Shown one piece after another: positions 8,816-18,291 of a stretch of DNA of 64,000 nucleotides. Position 1 is the first letter of the stretch. Every line of letters starts with the position of its first letter. Position numbers and translations under genes: made by a program. The notes beneath the pieces were generated by a model. It saw only the letters and a list, made by a program, of their open reading frames with translations. It had not been told where the DNA came from and made no database searches. Source of the DNA: Bacteroidales bacterium (GTDB lineage Bacteria > Bacteroidota > Bacteroidia > Bacteroidales > UBA932); contig JAGAFU010000041.1 of the NCBI GenBank assembly GCA_017627955.1, forward strand, positions 124,001 through 188,000, in the 5' to 3' direction.

Positions 8816-9556
8816 ATGACAGTGATTCCGAAGGTCATTCATTATTGCTGGTTCGGGGGAAAGCCCTTGCCGCCGCTCGCTGAGAAATGCGTCGCAAGCT
8901 GGCGGAAGTACTTGCCGGACTATGAGATACGGAGATGGGACGAGAATAACTTCAATGTAGAGGCTCATCCCTACACAAGAGACGCTTATGCGGCCGGCTT
9001 GTATGCTTTCGTCAGCGATTATGCCCGTTTCAAGATATTGTTTGAGAATGGCGGAGTGTATTTCGACACCGATGTCGAGGTGATAAGGCCGTTGGATGAT
9101 GTTATTACGACGGGCCCTTTCATGGGGTTTGAGAGTGATGGACATGGTAGCCCCATTGCTGTGGCACCTGGCCTTGGGCTGGCAGCAGAGGCAGGAATGA
9201 GTCTCTATGCTGAGATACTGAAGCGTTATGATGATATGCCCTTTTATGATGTGGAGGGAAATCGCAACCCGTACTCGATGATTCCGATGGTGACGGAATT
9301 ACTGGTCTCAAAAGGCTTGAAAGGCGGGGTTGGGATTGAGAACGTTGAGGGGATAAGTGTCTATCCCCAGGAATGGTTCAACCCATTCGAAGACTCCACG
9401 GGTCGCTTGAAGAAGACCACGAACACACGGACAATCCACTGGTATTCAAAATCTTGGATGCCGAAAGAGAATCCCATGACGCTTTGGGCTAAAAGATTTG
9501 CGAGGCGGTTGTTCGGGACCAATGTTGTAGCGAGATTAGGGCGAATAGTAAAGTAA
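8816..9556 (+). CDS. GT32 glycosyltransferase (OCH1/capsular type)
   Basis: A 246-residue protein that begins IPKVIHYCWFGG and continues with KCVASWRKYLPDYEI, the standard GT32 start. DYARFKILFENGGVYFDTDVEV carries the metal-binding D84-T85-D86. Members transfer hexoses from nucleotide donors and are frequent in capsule and LPS loci. It starts 11 bases after the ATPase stop and 3 bases separate it from the polymerase gene, so it probably belongs to the same transcript as what follows. Sugar specificity unknown. Confidence 0.9.
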   Translation: MTVIPKVIHYCWFGGKPLPPLAEKCVASWRKYLPDYEIRRWDENNFNVEAHPYTRDAYAAGLYAFVSDYARFKILFENGGVYFDTDVEVIRPLDDVITTGPFMGFESDGHGSPIAVAPGLGLAAEAGMSLYAEILKRYDDMPFYDVEGNRNPYSMIPMVTELLVSKGLKGGVGIENVEGISVYPQEWFNPFEDSTGRLKKTTNTRTIHWYSKSWMPKENPMTLWAKRFARRLFGTNVVARLGRIVK

Positions 9557-9559
9557 TCG

Positions 9560-10651
9560 ATGAGTCCGTTCTATTATCAGCCAATATATTTGGCGTTAGT
9601 GTTGTTTTTGAGCATTTGGGTCGGCGTCCGGAGGATAACGTCGCCCGATTATACTCATCAGCAGAAAGGGACATTCTGGCTGTTCCCCCTATTGGTCAGC
9701 GTCGTTTTCGCTGTGTGGCTGGGACTCAGGCCGATCAGTGGAGCCGCTTTCGGCGACACTGCCAATTATGCTCTTGGGTACAGGACAATGGACAGTTATC
9801 AGGTCCGGATGGATTGGAGCAGGGAATGGATTTGGCAGTGGTTGATGATAGCCTGCAAGTCCGCCGGCTTGAGTGTGAACTCTTTCTTTGTCGTTGTAGA
9901 ACTAATTTATGTCCTTTCCGCTTTTTTCGCTGTTAAACGTCTCATGCCCAAAGACCCGGTGCTGGGAATGCTGTTCGTGGCGGGATCATTGATGTTCTTT
10001 ACTTTCGGGGTGAACGGGATCCGCAATGGGATGGCCTGCCATTTGGTCCTTCTGGCGATCAGTCTCTTGTTAGATGACAAATACATCATTGGGGGACTCT
10101 TGTGCCTTGTGGCGTTCGGAATCCACCGGAGCACGATGCTTCCGATCGCCACTTCTGTGCTGGCGATTATAGGTGTCCGTGATTACCGTTATGCTTTGGG
10201 CTTCTGGATCGCTTCCATATTCATTTCCCTTATCGCTGGAGGTGCTGTCTCAAATTTCTTCGCAGGCCTCGGTTTTGATGACAGAATGACCCAATACACA
10301 CGTGCTCAGGACATGAGTATTTTCTCCAGGGAAGGATTCCGCTGGGATTTCCTCCTTTTTAGCACAGTGCCGGTCTTTATGGGTTGGTACGTCTGCGTGA
10401 AGAGAAAGATCCAGGACAACTGGTACAATGTCATTTGCATGACTTATTGTCTTTGCAACGCATTCTGGATCATGGTCATCCGTTCAGCTTACAGCAATCG
10501 GTTCGCCTACCTGTCCTGGTTTATCTATCCGATCGTGATCGCTTATCCGTTGATCAATCTTCCCGTCTGGGAAGACCAGGATCGCAAGACCGGCTGGATT
10601 TTGCTGGCTTATGTGGCTTTCACAGCCTTCATGTTGATGGTTGTTTGGTAA
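9560..10651 (+). CDS. EpsG-like / Wzy-type polysaccharide polymerase
   Basis: A 363-residue integral-membrane protein with about nine to ten hydrophobic segments. An early loop has LGLRPISGAAFGDTANY, resembling the R-x(n)-D-Y region of EpsG-family proteins, and a later segment has NGIRNGMACHLVLLAISL followed by a conserved HRS loop. EpsG proteins are thought to polymerise lipid-linked repeat units at the membrane. It is the only polymerase candidate I recognise in the window, and no flippase (Wzx) or chain-length regulator is visible. The polymerase role is inferred from the family and topology. Confidence 0.75.
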   Translation: MSPFYYQPIYLALVLFLSIWVGVRRITSPDYTHQQKGTFWLFPLLVSVVFAVWLGLRPISGAAFGDTANYALGYRTMDSYQVRMDWSREWIWQWLMIACKSAGLSVNSFFVVVELIYVLSAFFAVKRLMPKDPVLGMLFVAGSLMFFTFGVNGIRNGMACHLVLLAISLLLDDKYIIGGLLCLVAFGIHRSTMLPIATSVLAIIGVRDYRYALGFWIASIFISLIAGGAVSNFFAGLGFDDRMTQYTRAQDMSIFSREGFRWDFLLFSTVPVFMGWYVCVKRKIQDNWYNVICMTYCLCNAFWIMVIRSAYSNRFAYLSWFIYPIVIAYPLINLPVWEDQDRKTGWILLAYVAFTAFMLMVVW

Positions 10652-10661
10652 TTATTTGTTG

Positions 10662-11693
10662 ATGAGATTCAGTGTTGTTATCCCCATATATAATGCCGCC
10701 GGTACGATTGTACGGTGTGTGGAATCCATCGTGGCGTCCGGGCTTCCCGAGGGTGACTATGAGATTATCCTTGTTAATGATGGCAGCACTGATGATTCCG
10801 GGATAGTCTGTGACTCTTTCGTGCGGAGGTATCCTTTTATCAGAGTAGTGAACCAAGAAAATAAGGGGGTGTCAGCGGCGCGAAACAACGGTGTGGCTCT
10901 AGCGACAGGGGAATATGTTTGCTTCTGCGACTCAGATGATTATCTTGCGAGCGATGGTCTCCGGGATGTTATCCGCCATTGCGGTGAAGGCATTGACATG
11001 GTGCGTTATTACTGTGACTTTGTCTTTCAAGATGGCCGTAAGCCTAAAACGCCAGTCGATCGCAAAGAGGGGAAAGTGACGTTTCAAGGCACTGGGAAGG
11101 AGTATTTGAGACGTTTCGGAATAGAGACTTTCTGCTGGAACTATTTGTACCGGAGGGAGTTCCTTCTCTCCAACGGGTTGTTTTTTACTCCTGGGATCAT
11201 CGCGGAGGATACTGATTTTATGTTCCGGGTCATGATGGCCGATCCGATGATCATTTCTCTTGATGCTCATGTGTATCAGTATTCGATAAGACCGAATAGC
11301 ATATCCACGGATAAGTCACAAGGTCAGTCACGCCGCTTCGCTACGGACCTTGCGGGTTCATTGATAAAAATAGAATCTAGATTAAAAGATTATAGAATCT
11401 CTGATCCAAGTTTGTACTTTTCGTGCCGAAAATCCATTGAGACAAGGTTAATTACACTATTCTCCCGCACTCTTTCCTCCGATTATTCTAAAGAGGAGTT
11501 CAAGGCGTTTATACAGTCTCTTAAAACGGCGGGCCTCCTCCCCTTGGAGACTGCCCCTTCAAGTAAATTGGAACAAATCAGCCGTACCGCGATATCCATT
11601 TTGTCCCGTTTCCCGGGTATTTTCCCTCCCTCTCGCTGGATATTCAGGCATTTTTTCTTGCCTATTGTGTATCCTCGGCTACTGCATGATTAG
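10662..11693 (+). CDS. GT2 glycosyltransferase
   Basis: About 343 residues. FSVVIPIYNAAG, VNDGSTDDSG, VNQENKGVSAARN and FCDSDD mark a GT-A GT2. The block FGIETFCWNYLYRREF, then IIAEDTDFMF, is nearly repeated in the gene at 20336, so the two are recent paralogues. An in-frame start at 10641 would overlap the polymerase gene; the ATG at 10662 puts the first beta strand right at the N-terminus and is preferred. The C-terminus is hydrophobic (FRHFFLPIVYPRLL) and may be a membrane contact. Confidence 0.92.
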   Translation: MRFSVVIPIYNAAGTIVRCVESIVASGLPEGDYEIILVNDGSTDDSGIVCDSFVRRYPFIRVVNQENKGVSAARNNGVALATGEYVCFCDSDDYLASDGLRDVIRHCGEGIDMVRYYCDFVFQDGRKPKTPVDRKEGKVTFQGTGKEYLRRFGIETFCWNYLYRREFLLSNGLFFTPGIIAEDTDFMFRVMMADPMIISLDAHVYQYSIRPNSISTDKSQGQSRRFATDLAGSLIKIESRLKDYRISDPSLYFSCRKSIETRLITLFSRTLSSDYSKEEFKAFIQSLKTAGLLPLETAPSSKLEQISRTAISILSRFPGIFPPSRWIFRHFFLPIVYPRLLHD

Positions 11694-11745
11694 ACCCAAA
11701 CCTTCGTGTTGACAATCTAATGATGTTTTTTCTTAAGACTTGGAT

Positions 11746-14679
11746 ATGAAGGTTGTATATGTCCTGGTTTTTGAGCCGGAGGATAGTTTCTATGAGATGT
11801 TCCTCCTATCGCTCTACTCTCTAAGGCTTCACGAAAAAGAACGCGAAGTTGAGGTCGTGCTTGACAAGGACTCATATAATTGCATAATCCTCAAAAATGA
11901 ACCTTTGCTGCAGGGCGTGAAATTGATAGGAGTGGATATCCCTGAACAGTTTGATGGTCTGCAGAAGTCAAGGTATCTGAAAACCACTCTTCGAACTATT
12001 ATCAAGGGTGATTTCCTATATATCGACACAGACACCCTTGTTTGCGAGCCTCTTACCGGTTTGGAATCAATTGAAGGGGATATCGCCGCGGTAGCGGACT
12101 GGAACGGACATGTCAGGATTACGAATCGTTTTGCCGCGAAGCATTGTCGAAAGGCGGGCTTTTCGGAGTTGGAAGGCGCTCCATTTTTCAATGGTGGAGT
12201 TTTCTTCGTGAAAGATTCCGAAGTGTCCCACAGTTTTTTTAATACATGGCATCGCAGGTGGCTGGAATCGTTAAGGAATGGTGTATCCCTTGATCAGCCG
12301 GCTCTTTGCCAGGCGAACCTCGACATGGATTGTCTTATAATGGAATTGCCCGGAGAGTGGAATTGCCAAGTATGTTCGGATGTTGGGCCACATTACCTTG
12401 CCAATGCGAAGATAATCCATTATTATGCTTCATACGGATCTTTCCAGAGTACGGTTATTGTCCCTCATGTGAAAGAGCCAGGCATGATTGATTCCGTAGC
12501 CAAGGATATAGCACGCTGGTCGCGATCTTTCGGGACTGAATTGTTCCAGCATAGTTACATGGGGCATTTCAAAGGATGGTATTCTGAACTCTTGTTTCGA
12601 TTTGTCAACAGCCCTGTTCTTTTCAAGTTCACCAGGGGAACTGTTAGTGCTTTGTCAAAACCGCTTTCCTGGTTCTTGGCTGTGAGGAAGGATTTGAAAA
12701 AGCCGTTTTGGCGAGTAAAGAAATTATCGTTAGGCAAAAGGAACGAACTCTTGGGCAGAGGGCTTGTCGCGATGAGGGTCACGGGTGGCGTATACCTTTC
12801 ATGGCGGATTCTTTCATGTGAGGATCCTGTGTTGGGGACAGCGGAGAAGCCATTGGCATTCACTATCCTCCGGGACGGAAGACCCATAGCGGAACTGTCG
12901 GGAAAGACCAACTATCTCGATCCGGATGGCGCTATGGACTCCGAATATGTGGTAAGTACGGCGGATGGTGGCGAGTCAAAGCCTGTCCGTCCTTTCCCCT
13001 CAGGAGAGAACTGGTTCGATATTCCTCTCGAAAGACCGGAGGAAGGCCCTTTAGGACCTTATATGATCGGTGATGTCAGTACCGGTGACCTTGACGGAGA
13101 CGGAGAGTACGAGCTTGTGGTCAAATGGGACAGTGCCGCCAAAGACAACAGCGTGCTCGGGATGACCGGGAAGGTGCTGCTGGACGCATATAAGCTTGAC
13201 GGGACCAGGCTATGGGACCAACCTATTGACCTCGGGGTGAATATCCGTGCGGGAGCGCATTACACGCAGCTTTTGGTCTACGATTTCGACTGTGCCGGAA
13301 AAAGCGAGGTAGTGATGAAAACAGCTCCCGGGTCGAAAGACGGGAAAGGTCGTTTCGTTAATCTGGCAAGCAACTCTTTTGCGATCAGGGAGGTGGATAA
13401 CTCCAAGGATTTCAGAGATTCCAATGGAATGGTCCTGGATGGCGACGAGTTCCTGACGGTGTTCCGTGGCGATGATGGCGGGGCGATCGACACTATATAC
13501 TATCCTAATCAGAGGGTCGACTCGAAACTGTGGGGAGACGAATACGGCAACAGGTCCGAAAGATATACCGCGGCTGTGGCGTGGATGGATGGGGAACGTC
13601 CTTCCGCAGTTTACATGAGAGGGTATTATTGGGGTAGGAAGAACCCTCGGATGGGGCGCCAGTGCGTTTGTTCGGTGACGTTTGACGGTAAGCGCATGAG
13701 TTGCCAAGGGTGTTTTGACACCTTTGACACTGAGGGTTATTCCGGGAAATCTGATTCTCCGAGCTATACAATTTCTGGAGATTACAAGGGGATACATGGA
13801 TATAGAAAAGGCAACGAACGCTATATCGGGGAAGGCAACCACAACTGTGCCGTGGCCGATGTTGATGGCGACGGCCGTGAGGTGGTTCTGACCGGGGCCC
13901 TTTGTTACAAATTGAGCAGACGGAACCATCTGAAAGTCAAGTGGTGCACTTTCCTTGGCCATGGTGACGCGCTCCATCTTGGCTCGTACGACCCGAAACA
14001 TAAAGGCTTTGAGTTTTTCACTGTTCATGAGTGCGGAGGAGAGCATCCAATCAAGCGTTCATTTTTAAGAAAAAAGCCATTGGATCACGGTTTCTCTGTC
14101 CTTGACGCTAGAAATGGAAAAATCCTGTTCCATTTGGGTTCTCCCGGGGATATGGGACGGGGAGTGATGGCCGATGTCGGAGCGCGGGGCTTTTATCAAT
14201 TCTGGGGCGTTTCTGAAGTCGAAGGGAGCGACGATCGCATCATGGTGGGGCCATTTGCCCGTACGGATAAAGGCTTTGAAAGAGTCCGGATCCCTGGGGT
14301 GTCCACTAATTTCAGATTATTCTGGGATGGAACGCTCAGAGACAACCTGCTTGACGGGGATGAAGGCGGTCCTCTGGAAGTGACTGCGTGGAACGGCAAG
14401 GAAATGGAAAGAATATTCGTAACGAAAGGATGCGTTTCGATCAACGGGACCAAAGCTACCCCTTGTCTTCAGGCTGACATCCTTGGTGACTGGCGGGAAG
14501 AGATCGTTATGGCGAGGGAAGATAATGAGGCCCTTCGGGTTTTCGTCTCCGACATCCCTACAGACTATTCTTTCAAGACCCTTATGCACGACCCTGTCTA
14601 TCGGGCTGGAGTCGCCGCGGAGCAGACCGCATATAACCAGCCGCCGCACATAGGATTCTGTCTGAAAAAGATATCATGA
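11746..14679 (+). CDS. GT8-like glycosyltransferase fused to a PL11 rhamnogalacturonan-lyase domain
   Basis: A 977-residue fusion. Residues 1-285 are a GT8-like GT-A domain with FLYIDTDTLV (metal site D94-T95-D96) and FFNGGVFFV. Residues 286-333 are a basic linker. Residues 334-977 are a complete PL11 module: GRGLVAM, ENWFDIPLERP, calcium-type loops GDLDGDGEYELVVKW and DVDGDG, QADILGDWREE, and the closing HDPVYRAGVAAEQTAYNQPPH. PL11 enzymes cleave the rhamnogalacturonan backbone by elimination and are normally secreted for pectin breakdown. This one has no signal peptide and sits in a biosynthetic operon. The next gene overlaps by an ATGA. I chose the ATG at 11746 over an upstream TTG. Confidence 0.88.
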   Translation: MKVVYVLVFEPEDSFYEMFLLSLYSLRLHEKEREVEVVLDKDSYNCIILKNEPLLQGVKLIGVDIPEQFDGLQKSRYLKTTLRTIIKGDFLYIDTDTLVCEPLTGLESIEGDIAAVADWNGHVRITNRFAAKHCRKAGFSELEGAPFFNGGVFFVKDSEVSHSFFNTWHRRWLESLRNGVSLDQPALCQANLDMDCLIMELPGEWNCQVCSDVGPHYLANAKIIHYYASYGSFQSTVIVPHVKEPGMIDSVAKDIARWSRSFGTELFQHSYMGHFKGWYSELLFRFVNSPVLFKFTRGTVSALSKPLSWFLAVRKDLKKPFWRVKKLSLGKRNELLGRGLVAMRVTGGVYLSWRILSCEDPVLGTAEKPLAFTILRDGRPIAELSGKTNYLDPDGAMDSEYVVSTADGGESKPVRPFPSGENWFDIPLERPEEGPLGPYMIGDVSTGDLDGDGEYELVVKWDSAAKDNSVLGMTGKVLLDAYKLDGTRLWDQPIDLGVNIRAGAHYTQLLVYDFDCAGKSEVVMKTAPGSKDGKGRFVNLASNSFAIREVDNSKDFRDSNGMVLDGDEFLTVFRGDDGGAIDTIYYPNQRVDSKLWGDEYGNRSERYTAAVAWMDGERPSAVYMRGYYWGRKNPRMGRQCVCSVTFDGKRMSCQGCFDTFDTEGYSGKSDSPSYTISGDYKGIHGYRKGNERYIGEGNHNCAVADVDGDGREVVLTGALCYKLSRRNHLKVKWCTFLGHGDALHLGSYDPKHKGFEFFTVHECGGEHPIKRSFLRKKPLDHGFSVLDARNGKILFHLGSPGDMGRGVMADVGARGFYQFWGVSEVEGSDDRIMVGPFARTDKGFERVRIPGVSTNFRLFWDGTLRDNLLDGDEGGPLEVTAWNGKEMERIFVTKGCVSINGTKATPCLQADILGDWREEIVMAREDNEALRVFVSDIPTDYSFKTLMHDPVYRAGVAAEQTAYNQPPHIGFCLKKIS

Positions 14680-15573
14680 TTTATTATTTCGATCTGCATA
14701 GAACAAGAGTATTTGGCCGGATGTTCAAGGATAGTGGGGTCGTGCAAAGGAATCCTATCCGCAATGTCTTGAGCGTGTACTTATTACGTCGCTTCAGTAT
14801 CATGCGTAAATTGCCTTCTATACTCTTCTATCCCAAGCCCATCCTGAAAGGCGAGGATGACAAGATCATCGTATTTGACACTTATGCGAGCCCTCGTTTG
14901 ATCACATGGTTGAGCGAGACACAAAGGGAGAAACGTATTATCCTTTGGTACTGGAATTCTCTAAAAAACCAGGCCTTAAAAAAAACGATTCCATCAAGAG
15001 TGGAGACTTGGTCTTTCTCGAAATCGGATTGTGCTGAATTTGGTTTGAAGTATAATACCCAGTTCTTTTTTGACGGCCTCGCACAGGAGGCGGCTGAATG
15101 TAGGCGACAGGGTCTTTCCGAGCATCCGAAGGCCTTTTTTCTGGAGAGATAAGGGACGTTTCGACATCCTTATAAATCTCAAGAAATCTCTTGAAAGAGA
15201 GGGGGTTGAAGTGAAACTGGAAATTCTGAAGCCATTTGCTGGCAGGGCCGGGTTCTACAGGGAAAAGCTTATCCCATATAGAAAGGTGATAGATTATGTG
15301 AAAGAGGCCGACATATTGCTGGATTATTACATCTACCCTGAGACAGGTCTGTCCCTTAGGGCTATGGAGGCTCTTTTCTTTGGCAAGAAGCTGATAACGA
15401 ACAATCTGGAGATACTTGAATCGGACTTCTACAACCCCGCCAATATCTATGTTTTGGATCGTGACACAAGATCTCTCCGGGAGTTTATTGACTGTCCACT
15501 TGAGCCAGTGAATCCGGAGATACGGGATAGGTATCTGCTGTCCAATTGGTTAAAGCGCTTTGATGAGACGTGA
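14676..15573 (+). pseudogene. Frameshifted GT-B-like gene, paralogue of 28907-29815
   Basis: The first frame (14676-15152) and the second (through 15573) together match the whole intact 302-residue paralogue at 28907. The first ends FFFDGLAQEAAECRR...AFFLER. The second resumes with WRDKGR, against GRDKGR in the intact copy, and runs to LLSNWLKRFDET. The break lies at a run of six T (15135-15140); restoring two T would give exactly the paralogue length. It may be a real mutation, a slippage-type switch or an assembly error. It follows the GT8-PL11 gene with an ATGA overlap, just as the intact copy follows the other PL11 gene. Confidence 0.8.
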
Positions 15574-16510
15574 CAGCAAAGAGTTTTTTGACCTGATTGT
15601 CAAAAAAGAGTCAGAAGCCAAAGGGTACAGGAAAAGCCAAAAGAGGGAAAAGCGGAAGACTGTGCTCAAGCAGTCTCCTTTCTTCAAGGTCGTTATCGCG
15701 TTCATATCAGCGCGGTTCAGAAGAAGGAGAAAAAGCCCGGTCATATCTTATGTTCACGACCGGTCCAGGCTCGGAACAGATCTCGCTCTTGACCATTATG
15801 ACGCGAGCGAAAGAAAGGATTTGTACGTTCGTGAAGACCGTATTGCCGTTTATACATCACTCTTTGGGCCTTATGACACGCTGAAGGAACCATTGCTGCA
15901 TCCGGATAATGTTGACTATTACATAGTTACTGATCAGCCAATCCCAAGTGGCAGTCTTTGGAAGAGTCTTGACATCAGTCCCTTGCTTCCTTCTGGCATT
16001 CAAGGCGATCCCGTGGCATGCAACAGGTGGTGCAAGTTTTATCCTCACTTGTTATTCCCTGACTATCAATACAGTATCTATATAGATTCGAATATTTGGG
16101 TATTTTCCGACTTGACCCCCCTTACCGCAAGTCTGGACTCTTTCCCTGTGGCGATGTTCCGTCATAAGAAGAGAAATTGCGTATACGAGGAGATTCAGGC
16201 GTGCCTCGACCAAAATAAAGGAGATAGGGGGAGGCTTGAACAGCAGGTAGATGAGCTGAAGGCTCTTGGGATCCCACAGCATTGGGGACTTCTGGAGGCG
16301 AGCGTTATTGCAAGACAGCATCAACTCCCAGCTTGCGTCTCTTTGATGGAAAAATGGTGGGACTCATTCATGCATGGCTCCGGAAGGGACCAGATCTCGT
16401 TGATAGAATGTTTGTGGAGAGATGGAATAGACCCTTATGCCATTGGTACCCTTGGAGACAATCTCCAGCGATGCGACTTGTTTTTACAAACGCGTCATGT
16501 AAATGAGTAA
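15563..16510 (+). CDS. DUF616 (TOD1/MUCI70-like) glycosyltransferase
   Basis: About 315 residues. The C-terminal two thirds match DUF616: IAVYTSLFGPYD, then VDYYIVTDQP, then KFYPHLLFPDYQYSIYIDSNIW, where DSN replaces a DxD-like site. The N-terminal 60 residues are highly basic (KKESEAKGYRKSQKREKRK) and could bind the membrane surface or nucleic acid. DUF616 proteins are putative glycosyltransferases, better known from plants but common in bacterial glycan loci. The gene starts inside the end of the frameshifted gene before it and overlaps the GT2 after it. Function is inferred from the family. Confidence 0.82.
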   Translation: MRRDSKEFFDLIVKKESEAKGYRKSQKREKRKTVLKQSPFFKVVIAFISARFRRRRKSPVISYVHDRSRLGTDLALDHYDASERKDLYVREDRIAVYTSLFGPYDTLKEPLLHPDNVDYYIVTDQPIPSGSLWKSLDISPLLPSGIQGDPVACNRWCKFYPHLLFPDYQYSIYIDSNIWVFSDLTPLTASLDSFPVAMFRHKKRNCVYEEIQACLDQNKGDRGRLEQQVDELKALGIPQHWGLLEASVIARQHQLPACVSLMEKWWDSFMHGSGRDQISLIECLWRDGIDPYAIGTLGDNLQRCDLFLQTRHVNE

Positions 16511-17327
16511 GACTCTCACCATATTCACTCCGACATATAACCGGGCACACACGCTGCCCAGGGTTTATGAGAGCTTGAAGTCACAGACATGCGAGGACTT
16601 CGAGTGGCTGGTCGTGGATGATGGTTCGACTGACGGGACAGAGACGCTTGTCCGTAGTTGGATTGATGAGGGAGTGTTGCCCATCAGGTATATTCATAAA
16701 GAGAACGGGGGCTTGTACACGGGCTACAATGCCGCTTACGAGAACATAGAGACTGAACTCAATGTCTGTGTCGACAGCGATGACGCTATGCCGGAGGATG
16801 CTGTTGAAAAGATTGTAAATCTTTGGAATACAGAAGGTTCTGAGAAATATTGCGGAATCATAGGGCTTGATGTCGACATGGATACCCGCGAACCGATCGG
16901 AGGAAGGTTCCCAGATGGGATGACGGAATGTTTTTTCCCGGAGTTGCGAGCCAGAAATATTCATAAGGGAGACACGAAGCAGGTGATGCGGACTGACCTC
17001 ATGAAGGAGGTCGCCCCGCAGGTAGGCTTCCCGGGAGAGAAGAATTTCAATCCTGTGTATATGCTTCTTCAAGTGACGGACAAGTACCCGCTTCTGGTCC
17101 TTAATGAACCCCTGTGCCTGGTTCAGTACCAGGATGCGGACAGCATGTCCAGGAACATCTACCGTCAGTACCTTGACAGCCCCCGGAGTTTCGCCAAGAT
17201 GCGCAGGCTGGAGATGGGGCTTCGTCACACAACAGCTTTTAACCGAATCAGATGTGCGGCGCACTATATGGTTGAGTCGCTGATCGCCTGGTGCGTGAAG
17301 GTCTTGAAGATAATAGGGTGGAAATAG
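16503..17327 (+). CDS. GT2 glycosyltransferase
   Basis: A 274-residue compact GT-A enzyme: LTIFTPTYNRAHTL, VDDGSTDGTE, HKENGGLYTGYN and VDSDD. The ENGGLYTGYNAAY form, rather than the usual GVSxARN, places it in the subgroup often annotated as glycosyltransferase family A near capsule genes. It overlaps the DUF616 gene by 8 bases. There are no clear membrane segments apart from a weakly hydrophobic C-terminal helix. Substrate unknown. Confidence 0.92.
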   Translation: MSKTLTIFTPTYNRAHTLPRVYESLKSQTCEDFEWLVVDDGSTDGTETLVRSWIDEGVLPIRYIHKENGGLYTGYNAAYENIETELNVCVDSDDAMPEDAVEKIVNLWNTEGSEKYCGIIGLDVDMDTREPIGGRFPDGMTECFFPELRARNIHKGDTKQVMRTDLMKEVAPQVGFPGEKNFNPVYMLLQVTDKYPLLVLNEPLCLVQYQDADSMSRNIYRQYLDSPRSFAKMRRLEMGLRHTTAFNRIRCAAHYMVESLIAWCVKVLKIIGWK

Positions 17328-18286
17328 TTGAGAAGATAGTTGGCGTGTCTGAAGTTTCTTTTAGTGTAATAATACCTCATTATAGTATTCCTGATCTGCT
17401 TGCTCGTTGCGTGGATTCGATTCCCCAGAGGGAGGACATTCAGGTAATAGTGGTGGATGATCATAGCCCGGATGGTGAGAATTATCCTCAAGTGATTCAA
17501 TCCCTGCGGAAGCATAATGTGGAGTTTGTTTATGCTCCCAGGCATGGAGGGGCGGGCTATGCGAGAAATCTCGGACTTGAACGGGCGCTCGGAAAATGGT
17601 TGATTTTCGCTGATGCGGACGACTTTTTTTCTGAAGATGCGTGGGATGCCTTCGACTCGAATCTTGATAATAAGAGCGATGTCGTGTATTTTCGTTTTGT
17701 TGATGTGTTTTATGATGAGATTGACAAGCGATCACATCATGCTGAATGGTTAAGTAAGATATTTGAGCAATGTTTGTCATCGCATGATTATTCCGCTATC
17801 CGCTGCCGTCACTGGATACCAAGCTCCAAGATGATCAGAAGAGATTTTGTTGAGGGAAAGTCGATACGATTCGAAGAGATAAGATATTCTAATGATGTGT
17901 TGTTTTCTGTTAAAACAGGATGCTGGGCTTCTTCGGTTGATGTTTGTGACAGGAGAGTTTATTATCTGACTGAGAGGAAGGGGTCGTTGTCATACGATCT
18001 GGACAACAAGGAAGGAGAGTTGGAGTGTCGAGCTTTAGTCGCATGCCACGCTTACGGTATCGTGTCAAAAACCTTTCCTTCTGAAAAAGATGCTCTTTAT
18101 GTGGCGCAATGGCATCTTTTCAGGTTATTCAATGAAGACAGGGAAGCCTTTGACCGTTGCTTCCTTGTAGCGTTGGACAATAATGAGTCCTGCTTGAGGA
18201 CTATCGCTTATATGTGTTGGTACTCTCATGGCATAAAGGCAAAAATGAGAGTGCTGGCCCATTCTTTAAGACTCTATCTAACCTGA
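17291..18286 (+). CDS. GT2 glycosyltransferase
   Basis: Up to 331 residues. FSVIIPHYSIPDLLARCVDSI, VDDHSPDGE, GGAGYARNLGLE and FADADD define a GT-A GT2 with HSPDG in place of GSTDG. The start is uncertain. The GTG at 17291 overlaps the previous gene by 37 bases, while the GTG at 17345 would put the first beta strand at residue 5 and remove the overlap. The remaining C-terminal region has no motif I recognise. Donor and acceptor are unknown. Confidence 0.9.
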   Translation: MREGLEDNRVEIVEKIVGVSEVSFSVIIPHYSIPDLLARCVDSIPQREDIQVIVVDDHSPDGENYPQVIQSLRKHNVEFVYAPRHGGAGYARNLGLERALGKWLIFADADDFFSEDAWDAFDSNLDNKSDVVYFRFVDVFYDEIDKRSHHAEWLSKIFEQCLSSHDYSAIRCRHWIPSSKMIRRDFVEGKSIRFEEIRYSNDVLFSVKTGCWASSVDVCDRRVYYLTERKGSLSYDLDNKEGELECRALVACHAYGIVSKTFPSEKDALYVAQWHLFRLFNEDREAFDRCFLVALDNNESCLRTIAYMCWYSHGIKAKMRVLAHSLRLYLT

Positions 18287-18291
18287 TCTTT

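Noticed and set aside
13210..14046. A 278-codon open frame on the - strand opposite the PL11 domain of the fusion
   Set aside because: The sense strand encodes a well-conserved PL11 module there; the antisense product has no recognisable motif.
16581..17264. A 227-codon open frame on the - strand opposite a GT2 gene
   Set aside because: The sense GT2 has all expected motifs; the reverse frame is a by-product and has no plausible start context.
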